64,000 nucleotides of DNA from the NCBI GenBank assembly GCA_031844405.1, contig JAUZVC010000002.1, positions 806,001 through 870,000 on the forward strand, written 5' to 3'. The DNA is from Knoellia sp031844405. GTDB lineage: Bacteria; Actinomycetota; Actinomycetes; Actinomycetales; Dermatophilaceae. This document shows positions 22,544-31,748 of the stretch, one piece after another. The notes beneath the pieces were generated by a model. That model had not been told where the DNA came from. It worked only from the letters and a program-made list of their open reading frames with translations, and did not search any database. A program made the translations under genes and the position numbers. Position 1 is the first letter of the stretch, and each line of letters starts with the position of its first letter.

Positions 22544-25116
22544 CGGCGGACCTCCAGGGTGGTTCCGGCGACGAGCACGCCGCCGGCGCGTTCGTCGGGT
22601 GTGGCCGGTCGGGCCTGCCCACGCTCGGCGACGTAGGCGAAGGAGTCGTCGGCGAGGTCGGGTGCGTTGACGAAGGACCCGAACCGGCGCAGCTTCTCGG
22701 GGTCGGCGAGGACCGCGGCCCACTCGTCCTCGTAGTCGTCGACGTGCGCGGCCATCGCTGCGTCGAGGTCGGCGGCGATGCCGAGCGAGTCGTCGACGAC
22801 GACCGCCCGGATGGCGTCGAGCCCGCCCTCGTGGTCCTCGACCCAGGCCGCGGTGCGCTGCAGCCGGTCGGCCGTGCGGACGTAGAAGAGGAGGAACCGG
22901 TCGATCGTCCGGACGAGGGTCTCGGTGTCGAGATCCTCGGCGAGGAGCTGCGCGTGGCGGGGCGTGAACCCGCCGTTGCCGCCGACGTAGAGGTTCCAGC
23001 CGTTGTCGGTCGCGATGACACCGACGTCCTTGCCGCGGGCCTCCGCGCACTCGCGCGCGCAGCCCGAGACGCCGAGCTTGAGCTTGTGCGGGCTGCGCAG
23101 GCCGCGGTAGCGCAGCTCGAGCGCGATTGCGAGCCCGACGGAGTCCTGCACGCCGTAGCGGCACCACGTCGACCCGACGCAGGACTTCACTGTGCGCAGC
23201 GACTTGCCGTAGGCGTGACCGGACTCGAACCCGTTGTCCACCAACCGTTTCCAGATCTTGGGCAGCTGCTCGATGCGAGCGCCGAAGAGGTCGATGCGCT
23301 GCCCGCCGGTGATCTTCGTGTAGAGGCCGAACTCCTTGGCGACCTCGCCGATGACGATGAGTCCCTCGGGTGTGATCTCGCCACCGGGGATGCGTGGGAC
23401 GACCGAGTAGGAGCCGTCCTTCTGCAGGTTGGCCATGACATGGTCGTTGGTGTCCTGCAGCGCCGCTCGCTCACCGTCGAGGATGTGACCGGTGCCGAGG
23501 GAGGCGAGGATCGAGCCGACGACCGGCTTGCAGATGTCGCACCCCCGGCCGCGTCCGTGCCGGCCGATGATCTCGGTGAACGTGACGAGGCCCTGGACCC
23601 GGACGACGTCGAAGAGCTGCGCCCGGGAGAGGTCGAAGTGCTCGCACAGGGCGTTGCCCACCTCGACGCCCGAGCGCTCGAGCTCGGTGGTCACCAGCTT
23701 CTTCACGAGCGGGAGGCAGGAGCCGCAGCTCGTGCCCGCCTTCGTGCACGCCTTGACCCCGGTGAGGTCGCTGCAGCCGCCGTCCGTCACCGCGCAGCGG
23801 ACCTCGCCGGCCGTGACGTTGTTGCACGAGCAGACGATGGCGTCCGCGGGCAGGTCGCCCGCCGGAGCGGGGCCGACACCCTCCGGAAGCAGGTATGCCG
23901 CCGGGTCACCTCCCAGTGCCCGGCCCACCATCGGGCGGAGCGCGGCGTAGGCGCCGGCGTCGCCGACGAGGATGCCGCCGCGCAGGGTCCGGGCGTCGTC
24001 CGACATGACGAGCTTCTTGTAGACCCCGGCCACCGGGTCGCTGATGACGACCTCGAGTCCGCCGGGCTCCTGCGCGAAGGCGTCACCGAAGCTGGCGACG
24101 TCGACGCCGAGGAGCTTGAGCTTGGTCGACAGGTCCGCACCGGGGAAGGTCCCCGCACCGCCGAGGAGCCGGTCGGCGACGACCTCGGCCATCGTGTATC
24201 CCGGGGCGACCAGACCGAGGCAGCGACCGTCGATGCAGGCGACCTCTCCGATCGCCCAGACCGCTGGATCCGCTGTGGCACAGGCCTCGTCGACGACGAC
24301 GCCACCGCGCTCACCGACCTCGAGCCCGCAGGCCCGGGCGAGCTCGTCACGGGGCCGCACCCCGACGGCGAAGACGATGACGTCCACGTCGACCGCGTCG
24401 CCGCCGTCGAACTCCATGCGCGAGACGGTGCCGCGGTCGCCGACGACCCGCGAGGTCGCCGTCGACGTGCGCACCGAGACCCCCAGCCCCTCGATGAGCC
24501 GCTTGAGCGCCTCACCTCCGCCGTCGTCCACCTGGAGCGGCATGAGCCGGGGTGCGAACTCGACGACGGTCGTGTCGACCTCGAGCGCTCGCAGGGCGCC
24601 CGCGGCCTCGAGCCCGAGCAGCCCGCCACCGACGACCGCGCCCCGCACCGGGCGGTCGACCTCTCCACGTCGCCGCTCGACGTGCGCGCGCAGGTCGGCG
24701 ACATCGTCGATCGTGCGGTAGACGAACGCGCCGCGGAGGTCGTTCCCCGGGACCGGGGGCACGGCGGCATACGAGCCGGTGGCGAGGACGAGCGCGTCGT
24801 AGGGGACGACCGCACCGCCGTTCGTCGTCACGGTCCGGGCGTCGCGGTCGATGCTGTCGGCGCGCACCCCGCGACGGAGCGTGACGAGCGAGTCGTCCCA
24901 CAGGTCCTGGCTCCCGAGGGCGAGGTCCTCGGGGTGCCGTCCGGTGAAGTAGGAGGTGAGGGCGACACGGTCGTAGGGCGCTCGCGGCTCCTCGCCGAGG
25001 ATCGTGACCGCCCACTGCCCGGACTCGTCGCGGGAGCGGAGGGCATCGACGAGGCGGCGTGCGACCATGCCGCCACCGACGACGACGAGCTGCTTGGGGT
25101 GCTGGTGCTGGACCAT
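22540..25116 (-). CDS. nirB: NADH-dependent nitrite reductase large subunit
   Basis: This 858-residue enzyme reduces nitrite to ammonium in the cytoplasm. Domains in order are an FAD/NAD(P)H oxidoreductase (residues 8-390, with LVVVGGGMVARRL and a second nucleotide motif AVVGGGLLGLEAAGAL), a BFD-like [2Fe-2S] domain (near 430-485, CSCNNVTAGE and TSCGSC), then the sulfite/nitrite reductase part with siroheme-[4Fe-4S] cysteines in SCVGSTWCRYG and GVSGCARECAE. Length and order are standard. A GlnR-like array lies 24-61 bases upstream of ATG 25116, so nirBD-cysG-hemD has its own nitrogen-regulated promoter. Confidence 0.96.
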   Translation of the reverse strand: MVQHQHPKQLVVVGGGMVARRLVDALRSRDESGQWAVTILGEEPRAPYDRVALTSYFTGRHPEDLALGSQDLWDDSLVTLRRGVRADSIDRDARTVTTNGGAVVPYDALVLATGSYAAVPPVPGNDLRGAFVYRTIDDVADLRAHVERRRGEVDRPVRGAVVGGGLLGLEAAGALRALEVDTTVVEFAPRLMPLQVDDGGGEALKRLIEGLGVSVRTSTATSRVVGDRGTVSRMEFDGGDAVDVDVIVFAVGVRPRDELARACGLEVGERGGVVVDEACATADPAVWAIGEVACIDGRCLGLVAPGYTMAEVVADRLLGGAGTFPGADLSTKLKLLGVDVASFGDAFAQEPGGLEVVISDPVAGVYKKLVMSDDARTLRGGILVGDAGAYAALRPMVGRALGGDPAAYLLPEGVGPAPAGDLPADAIVCSCNNVTAGEVRCAVTDGGCSDLTGVKACTKAGTSCGSCLPLVKKLVTTELERSGVEVGNALCEHFDLSRAQLFDVVRVQGLVTFTEIIGRHGRGRGCDICKPVVGSILASLGTGHILDGERAALQDTNDHVMANLQKDGSYSVVPRIPGGEITPEGLIVIGEVAKEFGLYTKITGGQRIDLFGARIEQLPKIWKRLVDNGFESGHAYGKSLRTVKSCVGSTWCRYGVQDSVGLAIALELRYRGLRSPHKLKLGVSGCARECAEARGKDVGVIATDNGWNLYVGGNGGFTPRHAQLLAEDLDTETLVRTIDRFLLFYVRTADRLQRTAAWVEDHEGGLDAIRAVVVDDSLGIAADLDAAMAAHVDDYEDEWAAVLADPEKLRRFGSFVNAPDLADDSFAYVAERGQARPATPDERAGGVLVAGTTLEVRR

Positions 25117-25139
25117 GTCGACGACGTTAGGAACGCGCG

Positions 25140-25177
25140 GTTTCGGAACTGTGGTTCAACTGTTTCTCCTGCGTAAA
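25140..25177 (-). promoter_or_regulatory. GlnR-like four-box array upstream of nirB
   Basis: Read on the minus strand, the boxes TTTAC, GAAAC, ACCAC and GAAAC occur at exact 11-base intervals with 6-base spacers. This matches the actinobacterial GlnR pattern of alternating gTnAC and GAAAC half sites. It sits just before nirB, where nitrogen-limitation control would be expected. Confidence 0.6.
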
Positions 25178-25184
25178 ACGGTTC

Positions 25185-26675
25185 TCACACCGGTCTCCCG
25201 GTGACGGTGAGGTCGCGCTCCGCGCCGGCGCTGCCGTGGCGGGCGCCGAGCCGGTCGAGCAGGTCACAGACGTCCTGGGTGCAGCCCCCGCAGCCGGTGG
25301 TGGCACGCGTCGCCCGTGCGACGTCAACGACCTCCCGCGCGCCGTCCGCGTGCGCGTGCTCGATGTCGTCGCGCGTCACGCCGTTGCAGCGGCACACTGT
25401 CGTGTCGCCGCCGGCTGGGTCTGCGCCGTCCCCCGAGGCGCTCGCGGGCGCGAGGGCCGGGAGGAGGAGATGCGCGGGGTCGCTGGGGACAGGGGTTCCC
25501 CTCGTGTAGGTCGCGACGAGGTCGGCGGCGACCGGTCCGGCTCCGACGCACGTCGCACCGACGAGCCGGCCGTCGGCGACGACGACCTCGACGTGCCGGC
25601 CGGCCGCCGGGTCCGAGAGGCTGAGCGCCCGGTGGGTGGGCTCGTCCGGGCGCACACCGCCGCAGATCCCCATCGTCACGACGTCGAGGCCGTGGGCCTT
25701 GACCCGCACGACGTCGTTCGACCCGGTGGCGCCGACGCGTCGCCGGCCGGTGGTGCCGGTGAGCCGCTCGGCGAGGGCGCGCGACTGCTCCCACCCGTGC
25801 ACGACGAGCCCCATCGCGCCGTCGGGCGGTTGCGCGCAGTCACCGATCGCGAAGATGCGCGGGTCCACGGTCGTCGACGCGTCGTCGACGAGGACGCCAC
25901 GCTCGCACGGCAACCCGGACGCGCTCGCGAGGGTGGTGTTGGCGACCGTCCCGGTCGCGAGGAGGAGGAGCTCGGACTCGACGACCTCCCCACCCGTGAG
26001 CCGTATGCCGGTGAGTCGCCCGTCCGCGACGATCGCGGCCTCCGCGCCGGTCCCGGTGCGCGGCTCGATGCCGGCGCGGGGCATGACGGAGGCGAGGACC
26101 CGGCTCGCCGCACCGTCCAGCTGGCGCTCCATGAGGGCCTCCATGGGATGGACCACGGTGACCGCGCAGCCGCGCTGGGCGAGGCCGCTGGCCGCCTCGA
26201 TGCCGAGCACGCCGGCGCCGAGGACGACCGCACGCCGCGCGTTGAGGGTGGCCGCGACGACCGCCCTCGAGTCGTCGATCGTGCGCAGCGCGTGCACCCC
26301 GAGGGGCAGGTCGCACGAGCCCGTGTCGAGCCCGGCGAGCGGCGGGATCCGCGCGCTCGCACCGGTGGCGAGCACGAGCTGGTCGTAGCGGTGCCGAGTG
26401 CCGTCGTCGGTCGTGACGAGGCGGTCCTCCCGGTCGAGGCCGGTGGCCGTGGTGCCGCGGAGCACCGTGAGTCGCGGGTGGTCCGGGGTCGGCAGGGTGA
26501 GCGAGGCGAGGTCGTGGCGACCGGCGACGACCTCGCTGAGCAGGACACGGTTGTAGGGCTCGCAGCCCTCTTCCCCGACCACGGTGATGTCGTACTTGCC
26601 CGCGGTGTCGCGGGTGAGGAGGTCCTCGACGAAGCGGGACCCGACCATGCCGTTGCCGATGACGACGAGCCTCAT
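25185..26675 (-). CDS. nasB: Nitrate reductase electron-transfer flavoprotein
   Basis: This is a 496-residue FAD/NAD(P)-dependent oxidoreductase resembling the front half of NirB. Residues 2-300 bind FAD and NAD (LVVIGNGMVGSRFVEDL; AVVLGAGVLGIEAASGL). A C-terminal BFD-like [2Fe-2S] domain is marked by VCRCNGVTRDDIEHA and ATTGCGGCTQDVC. Overlap (ATGA) with the catalytic nitrate reductase gene and its place in the operon make it the NADH-linked electron donor to that enzyme. The name nasB follows Bacillus usage and is by role; sequence alone gives the oxidoreductase class. Confidence 0.82.
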   Translation of the reverse strand: MRLVVIGNGMVGSRFVEDLLTRDTAGKYDITVVGEEGCEPYNRVLLSEVVAGRHDLASLTLPTPDHPRLTVLRGTTATGLDREDRLVTTDDGTRHRYDQLVLATGASARIPPLAGLDTGSCDLPLGVHALRTIDDSRAVVAATLNARRAVVLGAGVLGIEAASGLAQRGCAVTVVHPMEALMERQLDGAASRVLASVMPRAGIEPRTGTGAEAAIVADGRLTGIRLTGGEVVESELLLLATGTVANTTLASASGLPCERGVLVDDASTTVDPRIFAIGDCAQPPDGAMGLVVHGWEQSRALAERLTGTTGRRRVGATGSNDVVRVKAHGLDVVTMGICGGVRPDEPTHRALSLSDPAAGRHVEVVVADGRLVGATCVGAGPVAADLVATYTRGTPVPSDPAHLLLPALAPASASGDGADPAGGDTTVCRCNGVTRDDIEHAHADGAREVVDVARATRATTGCGGCTQDVCDLLDRLGARHGSAGAERDLTVTGRPV

Positions 26676-28840
26676 GCGGGCACCTCCGCGGTGGTGACGG
26701 TGACGGTGGGGACGGGGACGCCGGGGGTGTCGCGGCGCGTCTCCTCGCGGGAGACCGTGACGGCGCAGACCTTGAACTCGGGCATGCCGGAGACCGGGTC
26801 GGTGGCGTCGTTTGTCACGGCGTTGACCGACTCCTCGCCGGGCCAGTGGAACGGCATGAAGACCGTGTCCGGACGCACACGGTCGGTGACCCGCGCCGGT
26901 GCCGCCACCGTGCCGCGGACGCTCGTGAGCCGCACGAGGTCCCCGCCCGTGATGCCGTGCAGGTCGGCCAGGCGAGGGTGGATCTCGACGAACGCGCTGG
27001 GGGAGGCGGTGACGAGCTCATTCACCCGACGGGTCTGTGCGCCGGACTGGTAGTGCTGCAGCACCCGCCCGGTGACGAGGTGCACCGGCGCACCGGCCCG
27101 GACGTCCTCGGCCGGGCCGTGGTCGTCGACGGTGACGAACCGGGCCCGACCGTCTGGAGTCGGGAAGTCGTCGAGGAAGAGCCTCGGTGTGCCCGGGTGC
27201 GGCGCGCCGTCGGTCACCGGGCACGGCCAGAAGAGATCCGGCTCGGCGTCGAGCCGCGAGTGGCTCAGCCCGCCGTAGTCGGCGCGCCCGCCGGCGCTCG
27301 CCCGGGCGAGCTCGTCGAAGACGAGCGCCGCGTCGGTGTCCCAGGTGCCGGGAGCGCCGAGTCGGGTGGCGAGCTCGTGCCACACCTCGAGCTCGGACCG
27401 TGGACCCGGGGGAGGGTCGACGGCCTTGCGGCGGCGGAGGACCCGGCCCTCGAGCGAGGTCATCGTGCCCTCCTCCTCGGCCCACTGGAGCACGGGCAGG
27501 ACGACGTCGGCCCGACGCGCCGTCTCGCTCGGCACGACGTCGCAGACGACGAGCAGGTCGAGGGCGTCGAGCCGGGCGCCGACGTGGCGCGCGTTGGGAG
27601 CCGACACCCGCAGGTTGGCACCGTGGACGAGCAGGGCGCGCGGACCGCCCTCGCGGCCCAGCGAGTCGAGGAGCTCGACGGCCGGGCGTCCCCTGCCGGG
27701 CAGCGTCGCGGGATCGACGCCCCAGACGCCGGCCACGTGCGCGCGGGCGTCGGGGTCGTCGACCATGCGGTAGCCGGGCAGCTGGTCCGACTTCTGCCCG
27801 TGCTCGCGACCACCCTGCCCGTTGCCCTGGCCGGTGACCGCGCCCCAGCCCGAGCCGACCCGGCCGGGCAGACCGAGGGCGAGGGCGAGGTTGATCGCGG
27901 CGTTGACGGTGGCGGTGCCCTGGGACGACTGCTCGACGCCGCGTCCCGTGAGGATGTAGGCGCCGGAGCCGCCGCGCGCGGGGCTCGCGTCGGCGAGCAG
28001 GCGGGCGGTCTCACGCAGGAGCGTGGCCGGGACGCCGCTCACCTGCTCGACGCGCTCGGGCCACCACGTCGTCGCGAGCCGGCGAGCATCGTCGAGCCCG
28101 GTCGTCCGTTCGGACACGTATGCCGTGTCGTCCAGTCCCTCTGCGAGGACCACGTGGAGCAGCCCGAGGAGGACGCACAGGTCGGTGCCCGGCACGGGCT
28201 GGAGGTGCAGTCCCTGCCCGTCGTCGGTGAGCGAGACCGTCGCGCTGACGCGCGGGTCGACGACGACGAGCCCTCCCGCGGCCCGGGCCCCCGCGAGGTG
28301 GGCGACGGCCGGAGGCATCGTCTCGGCGAGGTTGCTGCCGAGGAGAAGCACCGCCTGTGCCCCACCGAGGTCGGTGAGCGGGAAGGGCATCCCACGGTCG
28401 ATGCCGAGCGACCGGTTTGCCGCGGCCGCAGCGCTGCTCATGCAGAAGCGCCCGTTGTAGTCGATGTTCGCGGTGCCGAGCGCCACGCGGGCGAACTTGC
28501 CGAGCTGGTAGGCCTTCTCGTTCGTCAGCCCACCACCGCCGAAGACGGCGACGGCGTCGGCGCCGTGCTCCGTGCGAATCGTCCGCAGCCGTTCGGCGAC
28601 GAGGTCGAGGGCGACCTCCCAGGTCGTCTCCGCGAGCTCGCCGTCGGCGCCGCGGACGAGGGGTGCGGTGAGCCGGTCGGGCGTGCGAAGGACCGAGGCG
28701 CTCGTCCATCCCTTCTGGCACAGGCCTCCCCGGTTCGTCGGGAACTGGCGGCCCGCGACCTCGACGCCGGTGGGTCCGGACGTGAGGGACTGGGCGCACT
28801 GGAGCGCGCAGTAGGGGCAGTGCGTGGCGACGGTGCTCAT
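26672..28840 (-). CDS. nasC: Assimilatory nitrate reductase, molybdopterin catalytic subunit
   Basis: This 722-residue enzyme of the Mo-bisMGD family reduces nitrate to nitrite. The N-terminal [4Fe-4S] site is C8, C11, C15 and C41 (HCPYCALQC, GGLCQKGW). The pterin-binding body follows (NYNGRFCMSSAAAA-like region, GSNLAETMPPAVAHL, GANLRVSAPNA). The C-terminal molydopterin dinucleotide domain holds VHLVTGRVLQHYQSGAQTRRVNEL. No twin-arginine signal is present, so it is cytoplasmic. I start at ATG 28840; longer frames read into narK. It is coupled to nasB and preceded by narK. Confidence 0.93.
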   Translation of the reverse strand: MSTVATHCPYCALQCAQSLTSGPTGVEVAGRQFPTNRGGLCQKGWTSASVLRTPDRLTAPLVRGADGELAETTWEVALDLVAERLRTIRTEHGADAVAVFGGGGLTNEKAYQLGKFARVALGTANIDYNGRFCMSSAAAAANRSLGIDRGMPFPLTDLGGAQAVLLLGSNLAETMPPAVAHLAGARAAGGLVVVDPRVSATVSLTDDGQGLHLQPVPGTDLCVLLGLLHVVLAEGLDDTAYVSERTTGLDDARRLATTWWPERVEQVSGVPATLLRETARLLADASPARGGSGAYILTGRGVEQSSQGTATVNAAINLALALGLPGRVGSGWGAVTGQGNGQGGREHGQKSDQLPGYRMVDDPDARAHVAGVWGVDPATLPGRGRPAVELLDSLGREGGPRALLVHGANLRVSAPNARHVGARLDALDLLVVCDVVPSETARRADVVLPVLQWAEEEGTMTSLEGRVLRRRKAVDPPPGPRSELEVWHELATRLGAPGTWDTDAALVFDELARASAGGRADYGGLSHSRLDAEPDLFWPCPVTDGAPHPGTPRLFLDDFPTPDGRARFVTVDDHGPAEDVRAGAPVHLVTGRVLQHYQSGAQTRRVNELVTASPSAFVEIHPRLADLHGITGGDLVRLTSVRGTVAAPARVTDRVRPDTVFMPFHWPGEESVNAVTNDATDPVSGMPEFKVCAVTVSREETRRDTPGVPVPTVTVTTAEVPA

Positions 28841-28847
28841 CCGCGGC

Positions 28848-30242
28848 TCAGATCGTCTCCGAGGCGAGCGCCGACCCGCGACGCTGGTAGACGGCATACG
28901 TCGTCAGGGCCATGACGACGTAGGCGACGACGAAGACGAGGAGCGCGGGCACGAGCGAGCCGTAGGCGTCCTTGGCCATGGCGAATCCGCGGGGGATGAG
29001 GAACCCGCCGTAGGCCCCAACCGCGCCGGCGATGCCGATACAGCCCGCAGCCGCCTTGCGCGCCGTGGGCAGCGACGCCGCGTCGACGCCGGCCCGGAAG
29101 ACGGCCGGGATCATTCGGTAGGTCGCGCCGTTGCCGATCCCGGCCCCGGTGAAGAGGAGGAGAAAGGCGCCGAAGAAGAGCGGGAAGCTGCCGCTGCGCA
29201 GCCCCTCGACGGCGGCGAGCGCTCCGGCCGTGAGGACGGCGAACGACGTGACGGTGACCCGGGCCCCGCCGAGCCGGTCGGCGATGACGCCGCCGAGGGG
29301 ACGGGTCAGGGCGCCGATGAGTGCGCCGAGGAACGCCAGTCCGAGGGGAGCCGTCGGGAACTGGGTCCGCAGCAGCGTCGGGAACGCGCCGGCATACCCG
29401 ATGAAGGAGCCGAAGGTGCCGATGTAGAGGAACGAGATGACCCACGTGTGCGGGTTGCGGGTGGCGAGGGCGAAGGAGCGGTAGTCCGCCTTGACGCCGT
29501 CGAGGTTGTCCATCCAGCGCCACGCGGCGAACGCGGAGAGCAGGATGAGCGGGACGAAGACGAGCCCTGCCCGCTCGAGGTGCACGCCTGCGCCGATCGC
29601 GATGATCGCCGGCACGAGCATCTGCACGATGCCGGTGCCGAGGTTGCCGCCGGCGGCGTTGAGCCCGAGCGCCTTGCCCTTCTCCGCCTCCGGGTAGAAG
29701 AACGAGATGTTCGTCATCGAGGACGCGAAGTTGCCGCCGCCGAAGCCGGCCATTGCGGCGCAGAGCAGCAGCACCCCGAACGGCGTCTCGGGTCGGGTGA
29801 CGACGAAGGCGAGGGCCGAGGCAGGCAGGAGGAGGAGCAGCGACGACAGGACCGTCCAGTTGCGGCCTCCGAACGCGGGGACGGCGAACGTGTAGGGGAT
29901 CCGCAGGGTGGCGCCGACAAGGCTCGGCACCGCGATGAGCCAGAACTGCTGGTCGAGGGTGAGGTCGAAGCCGGCCGCGGGGAGCAGCGGGACGACGACG
30001 GACCAGAGCGCCCAGACGCAGAAGCCGAGGAACTCCGCGAAGACGGAGAGCGCGAGGTTCCGACGGGCGACGGAGCGGCCGGTGGCCTGCCAGAAGCCGG
30101 GGTCCTCGGGGTCCCAGTGGTCGATCCATCGGCCCCGGCGCGCGGACACGGGTGCGGACGTGTGTGTGGCGGTGGGCGGCGAGGAGGGCGCGACGGGTCC
30201 GGCCTCGGTGGCGGGGCTCGCGACGGGGGTGGTGGTCTCCAT
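28848..30242 (-). CDS. narK: Nitrate/nitrite transporter (MFS, NarK/NasA type)
   Basis: This is a 464-residue major-facilitator transporter with about 12 membrane helices. The nitrate-porter signature appears in the fifth-helix region (FGGGNFASSMTNISFFYPEAEKGKALGLNAAGGNLG), with a second copy after helix 10 (TGAGIGNGATYRMIP). The first 45 residues are a soluble, Pro-rich extension. It imports nitrate for the downstream reductases. It is first in the operon; ATG 30242 is preceded by a GlnR-like array, and the stop lies eight bases before the reductase start. Confidence 0.93.
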   Translation of the reverse strand: METTTPVASPATEAGPVAPSSPPTATHTSAPVSARRGRWIDHWDPEDPGFWQATGRSVARRNLALSVFAEFLGFCVWALWSVVVPLLPAAGFDLTLDQQFWLIAVPSLVGATLRIPYTFAVPAFGGRNWTVLSSLLLLLPASALAFVVTRPETPFGVLLLCAAMAGFGGGNFASSMTNISFFYPEAEKGKALGLNAAGGNLGTGIVQMLVPAIIAIGAGVHLERAGLVFVPLILLSAFAAWRWMDNLDGVKADYRSFALATRNPHTWVISFLYIGTFGSFIGYAGAFPTLLRTQFPTAPLGLAFLGALIGALTRPLGGVIADRLGGARVTVTSFAVLTAGALAAVEGLRSGSFPLFFGAFLLLFTGAGIGNGATYRMIPAVFRAGVDAASLPTARKAAAGCIGIAGAVGAYGGFLIPRGFAMAKDAYGSLVPALLVFVVAYVVMALTTYAVYQRRGSALASETI

Positions 30243-30266
30243 GCCGCCAGACGTTGCCGACCCGGT

Positions 30267-30304
30267 GTTTCGGGTCCCGACGGCGAACGTAAACCGTCCG
30301 TAAC
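30267..30304 (-). promoter_or_regulatory. GlnR-like box array upstream of narK
   Basis: On the plus strand GTTTC (30267), a degenerate CGACG (30278), GTAAA (30289) and GTAAC (30300) fall at exact 11-base intervals, the same geometry as the nirB array. It lies 25-62 bases before the narK start. Confidence 0.5.
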
Positions 30305-30380
30305 AGTCAGCGCACAGCGGTCGCGGCGGGACTGTGAGACCGGGCGCTCATGATGGGCGCGGGGCCGGCGTGCCCGGGCG

Positions 30381-31724
30381 TCAGAGGTAGGTCGTGGGGA
30401 TCGCGGGCTCGCCGCGGCTCAGCTGGTGCGCGGACCGGGGGAGCTCGGCCATCGACGCCTCGTGGCGCTCGCGGGCCGCGGTGAGCGCGACGTGCTCCCC
30501 GCCGACGACCTCGCCGTCACGGACGAGGTCGACGAGGAGCGTCCGGTCGTCGCCGTCGTCGGCCGGCGCCTCGCCGATGCCGATGATCTCGGCCTCGGCC
30601 GTGCCCCGCTCGTTGCGGCGCCGCAGCGCGAACTTGCGCCCACCCACCGAGGTCTTGTCCTTGCTCGCCTTGGCGACGCCGACCATCTCGCCGGAGTCGT
30701 CGGTGCGGGCGACGAGCTTGTAGACCATGCCCGCCGTCGGCGCACCGGACCCGGTGACGAGCTGCGTCCCCACGCCGTAGGCGTCGACCGGCCCGGCCGC
30801 GAGCCCGGCGATGGCGAACTCGTCGAGGTCGGAGGTGACGACGATCCGCGTCTTCGTCGCACCGAGGGCGTCGAGCTGCTCGCGGACCTCGCGCGCCTGC
30901 ACGAGCAGGTCACCGCTGTCGAGCCGCACCGCGCCGAGGTCGGGGCCCGCCACCTCGACGGCGATCTCGACGGCGCGCTGCACGTCGTAGGTGTCGACGA
31001 GCAGGGTCGTGCCGACCCCTAGCGCCTCGACCTGGGCCGTGAACGCCTCGCGCTCGTCGTCGTGCAGCAGCGTGAAGGCGTGCGCCGCCGTCCCCGCCGT
31101 GGGCACCCCCCAGCGCCGGCCCGCCTCGAGGTTCGAGGTCGTCGCGAACCCCGCGATGTATGCCGCCCGCGCGGCAGCCACCGCGGCCTCCTCGTGGGTG
31201 CGCCGCGAGCCCATCTCGATGCACGGCCGGGTGCCCGCCGCGCCGGTCATCCGAGACGCGGCGCTCGCGACGGCGCTGTCGTGGTTGAGGATCGACAGCA
31301 CGAGGGTCTCGAGGACCACGCCGTGGGCGAAGTCGGACTCGACGACGAGCACGGGCGAGCCGGGGAAGTAGGCCTCTCCCTCGGCGTAGCCCCAGATGTC
31401 GCCCTCGAAGCGGTAGCCGGCGAGGAAGTCGAGGGTGTCGGCGTCGACGACGTCGGCTGCGCGGAGGGCGGCGATCTCCTCGTCGCCGAAGCGGAACCGC
31501 TCGATCGCCTCGAGGAGACGCCCGGTACCCGCGACGACGCCGTAGCGGCGGCCGTCGGGCAGGCGCCGCGCGAAGGTCTCGAAGACGCACCTCCGGCTCG
31601 CGGCGCCCGAGCGCAGCGCGGCCTGCACCATCGTCAGCTCGTAGTGGTCGGTGAGGAGCGCGGCCGACGCGTCGGAGACGGCATACGCCGCGGTGGGCCT
31701 GGGTGCGGGGGAGTGGGAGCTCAC
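30381..31724 (-). CDS. pncB: Nicotinate phosphoribosyltransferase
   Basis: This enzyme (447 residues) converts nicotinate and PRPP to nicotinate mononucleotide in NAD salvage. Family segments include LLTDHYELTMVQAALRSG at the N-terminus, GSRRTHEEAAVAAARAAY, GFATTSNLEAGRRWGVPTAGTAAHAF and the phosphate-binding RLDSGDL. I place the start at GTG 31724, seven bases after a TAGGCT hexamer and immediately before the family N-terminus. Longer frames run through the clpS promoter. It is divergent from clpS with only 24 bases between start codons, the same arrangement as in Mycobacterium (pncB1-clpS). Confidence 0.94.
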   Translation of the reverse strand: MSSHSPAPRPTAAYAVSDASAALLTDHYELTMVQAALRSGAASRRCVFETFARRLPDGRRYGVVAGTGRLLEAIERFRFGDEEIAALRAADVVDADTLDFLAGYRFEGDIWGYAEGEAYFPGSPVLVVESDFAHGVVLETLVLSILNHDSAVASAASRMTGAAGTRPCIEMGSRRTHEEAAVAAARAAYIAGFATTSNLEAGRRWGVPTAGTAAHAFTLLHDDEREAFTAQVEALGVGTTLLVDTYDVQRAVEIAVEVAGPDLGAVRLDSGDLLVQAREVREQLDALGATKTRIVVTSDLDEFAIAGLAAGPVDAYGVGTQLVTGSGAPTAGMVYKLVARTDDSGEMVGVAKASKDKTSVGGRKFALRRRNERGTAEAEIIGIGEAPADDGDDRTLLVDLVRDGEVVGGEHVALTAARERHEASMAELPRSAHQLSRGEPAIPTTYL

Positions 31725-31731
31725 TCGCGGC

Positions 31732-31741
31732 AGCCTATTGT
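31732..31741. promoter_or_regulatory. Overlapping divergent -10 elements of pncB and clpS
   Basis: On the minus strand TAGGCT (31737-31732) lies seven bases before the pncB GTG 31724. On the plus strand TATTGT (31736-31741) lies seven bases before the clpS GTG 31749. The two hexamers overlap, so the promoters should compete. Confidence 0.5.
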
Positions 31742-31748
31742 GGGAGCC

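Noticed and set aside
20928..23021. A 697-residue protein extending siroheme synthase upstream through nirD and nirB
   Set aside because: The added N-terminal sequence is Ser/Thr/Pro/Arg-rich shadow of nirB and nirD; the family N-terminus starts at GTG 22154.
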